The position numbers and the translations under genes were made by a program. Below the pieces are notes generated by a model. It was not told the origin of the DNA, did no database searches, and worked only from the letters and a program-made list of their open reading frames with translations. 7,943 nt of DNA from an uncultured Candidatus Saccharibacteria bacterium (GTDB lineage Bacteria; Patescibacteriota; Saccharimonadia; Saccharimonadales; Saccharimonadaceae), in the NCBI GenBank assembly GCA_947427985.1, contig CANEKB010000049.1, positions 1-7,943 of the forward strand, in the 5' to 3' direction. Shown piece after piece: positions 5,301-7,943 of this stretch (the first letter of the stretch is position 1; each line of letters opens with the position of its first letter).

Positions 5301-7508
5301 ACGAGATGGCATTCGAACTGGCAAGGGAATGACCATGATCAGTGGATTGTGATTAAGTTGGACCATTTGACCGACTTGTCGGCGCTGGGATACGTGCCGT
5401 CTGGTGGCGGTAACGGACGGATTTTACAGGGTAAGATCTACGTGACAACAGATGAGAATCCGGACCTATCGAGTTTTAGCGCTATTGAGCAAGGATTCCA
5501 ACATGTCGGTACTATTTCTGATGACTGTGTCGAGACGGAGCAGCTATTATGCACGGGTAATTGGGAGAATAGGGATAATGGCATTTTGAATGGGCAGCCA
5601 AATCCGCGGACGTTTGAGTTTCGTCGAACCAAAGAGGTGTCAAAGTTGGATGAAGAGGGTGAGCCAGTGCTGGACGAAAATGGTGAGCCGGTCAAAGAAG
5701 AAACTGTCACGCATGAAGCAATCCCGGCGAGATATGTGGCGATAAAGGCGACCTTGACATCTAATAACAATAACTTTATCGCAGCGCGGATGCTAAACTT
5801 TTATGAGGATAAGACAAAGAACCCGCGACCGACGGCAGGTATTGCGTATAGCACAATTGAGCCGACGAATGGTGATGTAATTGCACGACTGATTAATACG
5901 ACAGAAGAAGAGATTGAGGTTGTGGATGAAAACGGCAACGTAATGGGCGAGGGTGGATTCCAACATATTTTCCGTGAGAATGGAACATACACTTTCCGTT
6001 TCCGCAAAGTTGGCGATCCAAACCCAGACAATATTGGAACAGCGATTGCGAAGGTGGATTGGATTATGAGGAAGATTCCGGCGCCAACGATAACGTATGT
6101 TTGCGTAGATGATAATGTAATGGATAATAGCAACCAGACAGAAGACTGTAGCAGAGAAAATGGCAGGACGAACCGGAGTGTAAGCGTGAAACTGACTTTC
6201 CCAGATAATACACAGATACGGATTCTGAATAATGGTTATCAGGAGGAGTCTGGGGATGAAGGCTATGATACAGAAGCTCCAGATCCAGTGCCGGGAGACG
6301 GTGATGACAAGAATGACGACGGGATGAGTAAGGATGAAAATAGCCTAGATCCGTTTAGCTACTTGTTTATGCGAAATGGCCAGTTTACGTTCCGCTATGA
6401 GGACGCGGCGGGAAATACCGGTAGCTCCACGGTAATGGTAGACTGGATAGATAAGTCAGCACCGAAAGTAAATATCGAGTATAGCACGATTGAGGAGACT
6501 ACAGGTGAGGTGGTGGCGACAATCTCCAAGGTAATGGCTCCAGAAGGCGGCATGGGCGACAACGATGATTCGCCGGAGATTAATGAGGACTTTGTACTTC
6601 TTCCGGATGGGATCCATGATGAAAATGGGCTAGAGTATAATGAGGATTTTGTTGTGACGAATAATGGAGGAAAGAAAGAATATCGGTTCACACGGAACGG
6701 TGAGTTTATCTTTGAATACCAGGATGAAGCAGGAAATAAAGGTTCAGCAGTGGCAAAAGTGGATTGGATTAAAGAGATAGGGCAGCCAGATACGCCAGAT
6801 GTACCAGAGGTGCCAGATAACCCGGATGGCAATAAGCCGGGCGTAGATCAGCCAAATGATGACCAGACGAGCGGTGATCAGCAGCCAGATCCGGGAGTGA
6901 CTGTGCCGGGGCAAAATAACGGTGGCAACAACGGCAACAATAATAGTAGCGAAGGCAATAATAGTAATTCTAGTAACTCAAATACGGGTAGCAACATTGG
7001 TGGGAGCAATGGGTCAAGTAGCAGCACCGTGACAGATGTGGTTGGATTGCCGGAGGGCGTAAAGCCGCAGAATAAGCCGTTAGTGTTGGACAATAAATTA
7101 AAAGATAAGTTTGGAAGTAATAGTGAATATTTTGAGTTGGATTTTGTAGACGAGAACGGTGAGAGTGCGACAGAGCGACCAGAAGAGGTAAAATTCAAGC
7201 TGCCGGCTGGAAAGAAATTGATTGGTGTTTATCTAGTGAAAGATGACGGTACGACAGAGCCGGTAGAATATGAAATAACTGAGGATGGCCAAGTTGTGAT
7301 CAAGAGTCCGAAAAGCGGGAAATACCTCTTTGATTATGAAGATCCGAAGGTCGATAGTCTAGTGAAAGAGGAAGAAAAGAAAGACGAAGCAAGCAAAAAG
7401 AAACAGGAATGGTATCAGAATCCGGTATTACTCTGGGGATTAGGTGGAGCGGTTGTGATTTTGGTAGTAGGTATTGGGGCGGCAATGGTAAATAACCGTC
7501 GGCGTTAG
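2349..7508 (+). CDS. Giant membrane-anchored surface protein: NPCBM, transglutaminase-like, F5/8-type C and Ig-like modules
   Basis: 1719 residues from ATG 2349 (AGAAGG 8 bases upstream; the TTG at 2313 lies inside the promoter). Order: signal peptide 1-36 (KKR-type basic start, hydrophobic 11-30, AKAA cut); NPCBM carbohydrate-binding-type module about 37-222, with WAHATSNLDYDL at 103-114; a large central region about 235-710 with GGVCWQ (C517), GQPGH (H543) and NDV (D563), a spacing like transglutaminase/papain-fold Cys-His-Asp centres; beta-sandwich segments about 773-945; an F5/8 type C (discoidin) module about 952-1153; three Ig-like repeats about 1160-1475, each ending like AGNxGSA..VDWI; Pro/Asp and Gly/Asn/Ser linkers 1476-1560; a beta-rich module about 1561-1665; a Lys/Glu stalk; a membrane helix 1693-1714; NNRRR. 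There is no LPXTG. The likely role is adhesion to, or processing of, host glycoconjugates or peptides. Enzyme activity is inference. Confidence 0.85.
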   Translation: MEKQKSRKQRLLIGLVAGILVGLSLFCSGLWQAKAAVRQISAENIIDFGAADQNGLFLDLTDVDYMPSSTVAYDVIRKNQTSSGAKISLRFDDEVRTFNKGIWAHATSNLDYDLRNYQDYDYLTAYVGVDSKATATVGSVKFCVYTSTSATAPTTVAEWGQVLTEADGATNCTQVARPTDNATFVKIPIKGVNYIRFHANSNGSNASDHAVYGDIKLVKEGYKEDSGVIPEVGELDAQLKAEDGAAADLIERSPDYEMTLLRRNLAQKASRWTLTQFVQQGQEEREMMAWLYNDLGALRMYTTGGAPTGSYEQSLAVLTELYTEYKDDLSDSTPLQYGSGTRGELYQKMMISIALTHSKQVRFWIRDQGAMAGNAESPNVSRPLDRYAVYKGMYLNGKLQTVVFEQLEVEEMRYVMFTELGDDEIEWLRDWLPTVGKGLYTYPPVPYISIGNHYWFDQNYDENYVDPKSGKTWAERYHLIGANYTDGIDKSIAGNYKIGFEAKAPHLWMINYYGGVCWQISNFGQNMTASYGVPSTTFGQPGHLAFANYEMGNGTPAWALTNDVSGWSQSNFTGYTNINTYHPVRQMNNWGAATGEYSLLRNRYGQQGSYVTMAQAAINDFENYEKSQIIVKLAEIYSDNLGKQEEVYREALTAQDFNFDAWYGIIANYIGQGNKTAKDWYDLASMMTESRMKSFALPYHDLMQTIIAQMPANSEADSVTTGYSLSTEMMLRRTLEWMVDSKNASEIDIAGIFRQSGVTRTLANALLGRLNNQVAVFSFDGDDAGVLKLGSKYENSNAAFDYSLDGGETWSSGPNHDKWVTEKQIKLTDEEIAKINIDDDIKVHIQGVPWTEANYYTIDIKKGTLPANLYANDKENRVVGVNTTMEWREVKIGDDGARTEGEWVSYAKESPLRIGDITIQVRVGATGVFLPSDASADYKFTADTDPDTRKYIPVSHLSVAAVSSQATGGGQYGNAIYAIDGNINTRWHSNWQGNDHDQWIVIKLDHLTDLSALGYVPSGGGNGRILQGKIYVTTDENPDLSSFSAIEQGFQHVGTISDDCVETEQLLCTGNWENRDNGILNGQPNPRTFEFRRTKEVSKLDEEGEPVLDENGEPVKEETVTHEAIPARYVAIKATLTSNNNNFIAARMLNFYEDKTKNPRPTAGIAYSTIEPTNGDVIARLINTTEEEIEVVDENGNVMGEGGFQHIFRENGTYTFRFRKVGDPNPDNIGTAIAKVDWIMRKIPAPTITYVCVDDNVMDNSNQTEDCSRENGRTNRSVSVKLTFPDNTQIRILNNGYQEESGDEGYDTEAPDPVPGDGDDKNDDGMSKDENSLDPFSYLFMRNGQFTFRYEDAAGNTGSSTVMVDWIDKSAPKVNIEYSTIEETTGEVVATISKVMAPEGGMGDNDDSPEINEDFVLLPDGIHDENGLEYNEDFVVTNNGGKKEYRFTRNGEFIFEYQDEAGNKGSAVAKVDWIKEIGQPDTPDVPEVPDNPDGNKPGVDQPNDDQTSGDQQPDPGVTVPGQNNGGNNGNNNSSEGNNSNSSNSNTGSNIGGSNGSSSSTVTDVVGLPEGVKPQNKPLVLDNKLKDKFGSNSEYFELDFVDENGESATERPEEVKFKLPAGKKLIGVYLVKDDGTTEPVEYEITEDGQVVIKSPKSGKYLFDYEDPKVDSLVKEEEKKDEASKKKQEWYQNPVLLWGLGGAVVILVVGIGAAMVNNRRR

Positions 7509-7516
7509 GCTAGGGC

Positions 7517-7545
7517 TGGACGGATAGAGAAAAGTTTGGTATAAT
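7517..7545 (+). promoter_or_regulatory. Promoter of rpsA
   Basis: -35 TGGACG (7517-7522, 4 of 6 to consensus), a 17-base spacer, -10 TATAAT (7540-7545) with TGG as an extended -10. The -35 begins 9 bases after the stop of the surface-protein gene. No terminator separates the two, so readthrough from that gene into rpsA is possible. Confidence 0.75.
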
Positions 7546-7554
7546 GAGGGGAGA

Positions 7555-7650
7555 TTTCGGGTTCGTTCAGGAGGATCGGGAATGCTAGAGGTGTTGAGGA
7601 GGTGGTCCTTGGCGTAGGTAGCATTGCTGGGTTCCGGAACGAATCCGAAG
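7555..7650 (+). promoter_or_regulatory. Structured rpsA 5' leader, possible autoregulatory element
   Basis: A long-range stem pairs 7557-7568 with 7637-7648: 12 pairs, one of them G-U, extendable to 14 through 7555-7556 with 7649-7650. Inside it a 7-bp stem pairs AATGCTA (7581-7587) with TAGCATT (7619-7625). The apical part is rich in GAGG-type purine motifs. The outer stem ends beside the ribosome site AAAGGA (7651-7656). S1 represses its own translation through leader structure in gammaproteobacteria; a similar role here is inference. Confidence 0.5.
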
Positions 7651-7670
7651 AAAGGATAATTAATATAATT

Positions 7671-7943
7671 ATGGCAAAAGCCAAACTAACAATGGATGAG
7701 CTGCTCGCGGCCAGTGAAGAGAGTGCAAAGCGTGCAGTGGTTGGAGAGACAGTAACTGGTAAAGTTTTGTCGATTCGCAAACACGAGATCTTGATTGATC
7801 TCGGTGCACGTGGTGTCGGTATGGTGCCGCGGCGTGAGGTGTCTTTTGCGCGCAACTTAAACGTTGGCGATGAAGTAACAGCTTCGGTGATTGAGACCGA
7901 GATGGGCGATGGTAGCATCTTGCTTAGCCTTCGCAAAGCAGCT
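7671..7943 (+). CDS. rpsA: 30S ribosomal protein S1, N-terminal part (runs off window)
   Basis: 91 codons from ATG 7671 continue past the window edge. After a short N-terminal stretch (MAKAKLTMDELLAAS) comes an S1/OB-fold RNA-binding domain from about residue 26: GETVTGKVLSIRKHEILIDLG, GVGMVPRREV, NVGDEVTASVIETE and GSILLSLRKA, which is the standard strand pattern. S1 binds mRNA on the 30S subunit and helps initiation. A multi-domain S1 is expected, but only the first domain is visible, so another S1-domain protein cannot be fully excluded. AAAGGA (7651-7656) lies 14 bases upstream, longer than usual, behind a structured leader. Its CGT-rich arginine codons resemble the KGG gene and fit high expression. 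Confidence 0.85.
   Translation, partial: MAKAKLTMDELLAASEESAKRAVVGETVTGKVLSIRKHEILIDLGARGVGMVPRREVSFARNLNVGDEVTASVIETEMGDGSILLSLRKAA

Noticed and set aside
6395..7198. Long minus-strand frames opposite the Ig-like repeats and linker
   Set aside because: They arise from skewed Gly/Asn/Ser and acidic codons of the sense strand and have no start signals.
7420..7508. LPXTG sortase anchor
   Set aside because: There is a hydrophobic helix and a basic tail but no LPXTG-like motif, so a plain membrane anchor is more likely.
7509..7540. Terminator after the surface-protein gene
   Set aside because: There is no stem with a following T-tract before the rpsA promoter. The leader stem at 7557-7648 has no T run after it.

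Overview
The window looks like chromosomal DNA from a Patescibacteria/CPR bacterium, most likely Candidatus Saccharibacteria (TM7). This is inferred from protein style, not from a database search. The clues are a small KGG-motif protein of the type found in this group, a very large NPCBM/discoidin surface protein with a C-terminal membrane anchor, remnants of FISUMP-type (Fibrobacter succinogenes major paralogous domain) surface proteins, and the start of a ribosomal protein S1 gene. The genetic code appears standard.

Layout. Positions 1-90 hold the 3' part of a tRNA-Ala(TGC) gene and its terminator. Positions 91-1248 contain no intact gene. They hold two start-less C-terminal fragments of FISUMP-like surface proteins, arranged tail to tail: one on + ending at 315, one on - ending at 573. 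Their last codons form a 27-bp inverted repeat, and the cores between their conserved blocks have diverged. Between the tails (316-572) lies an array of TGGCC motifs spaced about one helical turn apart. Beyond the minus fragment (about 861-1113) is a stretch of dispersed GTTCGGG motifs and short tandem repeats. A strong promoter (1249-1277), a leader with a GNRA-capped hairpin and a terminator (1607-1640) surround a KGG-protein gene (1376-1579). Next come an orphan ImmA/IrrE-like metallopeptidase gene with a C-terminal zinc ribbon (1724-2236), a 5.2-kb gene for a secreted, membrane-anchored surface protein (2349-7508), and a promoter plus structured leader in front of the first 91 codons of rpsA, which runs off the window.

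How the parts relate. All intact genes are on the + strand, but three of the four have a good sigma70-like promoter of their own and the fourth a tentative -10 box, so this is a row of independent units, not one operon. The surface theme is strong: the giant protein carries carbohydrate-binding-type modules, a transglutaminase-like Cys/His centre, Ig-like repeats and a C-terminal anchor, and the FISUMP fragments are also pieces of surface proteins. For a host-attached epibiont this suggests adhesion and surface variation. The most interesting possibility is that the FISUMP fragments are silent recombination cassettes (conserved ends, variable core, no start or promoter); simple pseudogene decay is the main alternative.
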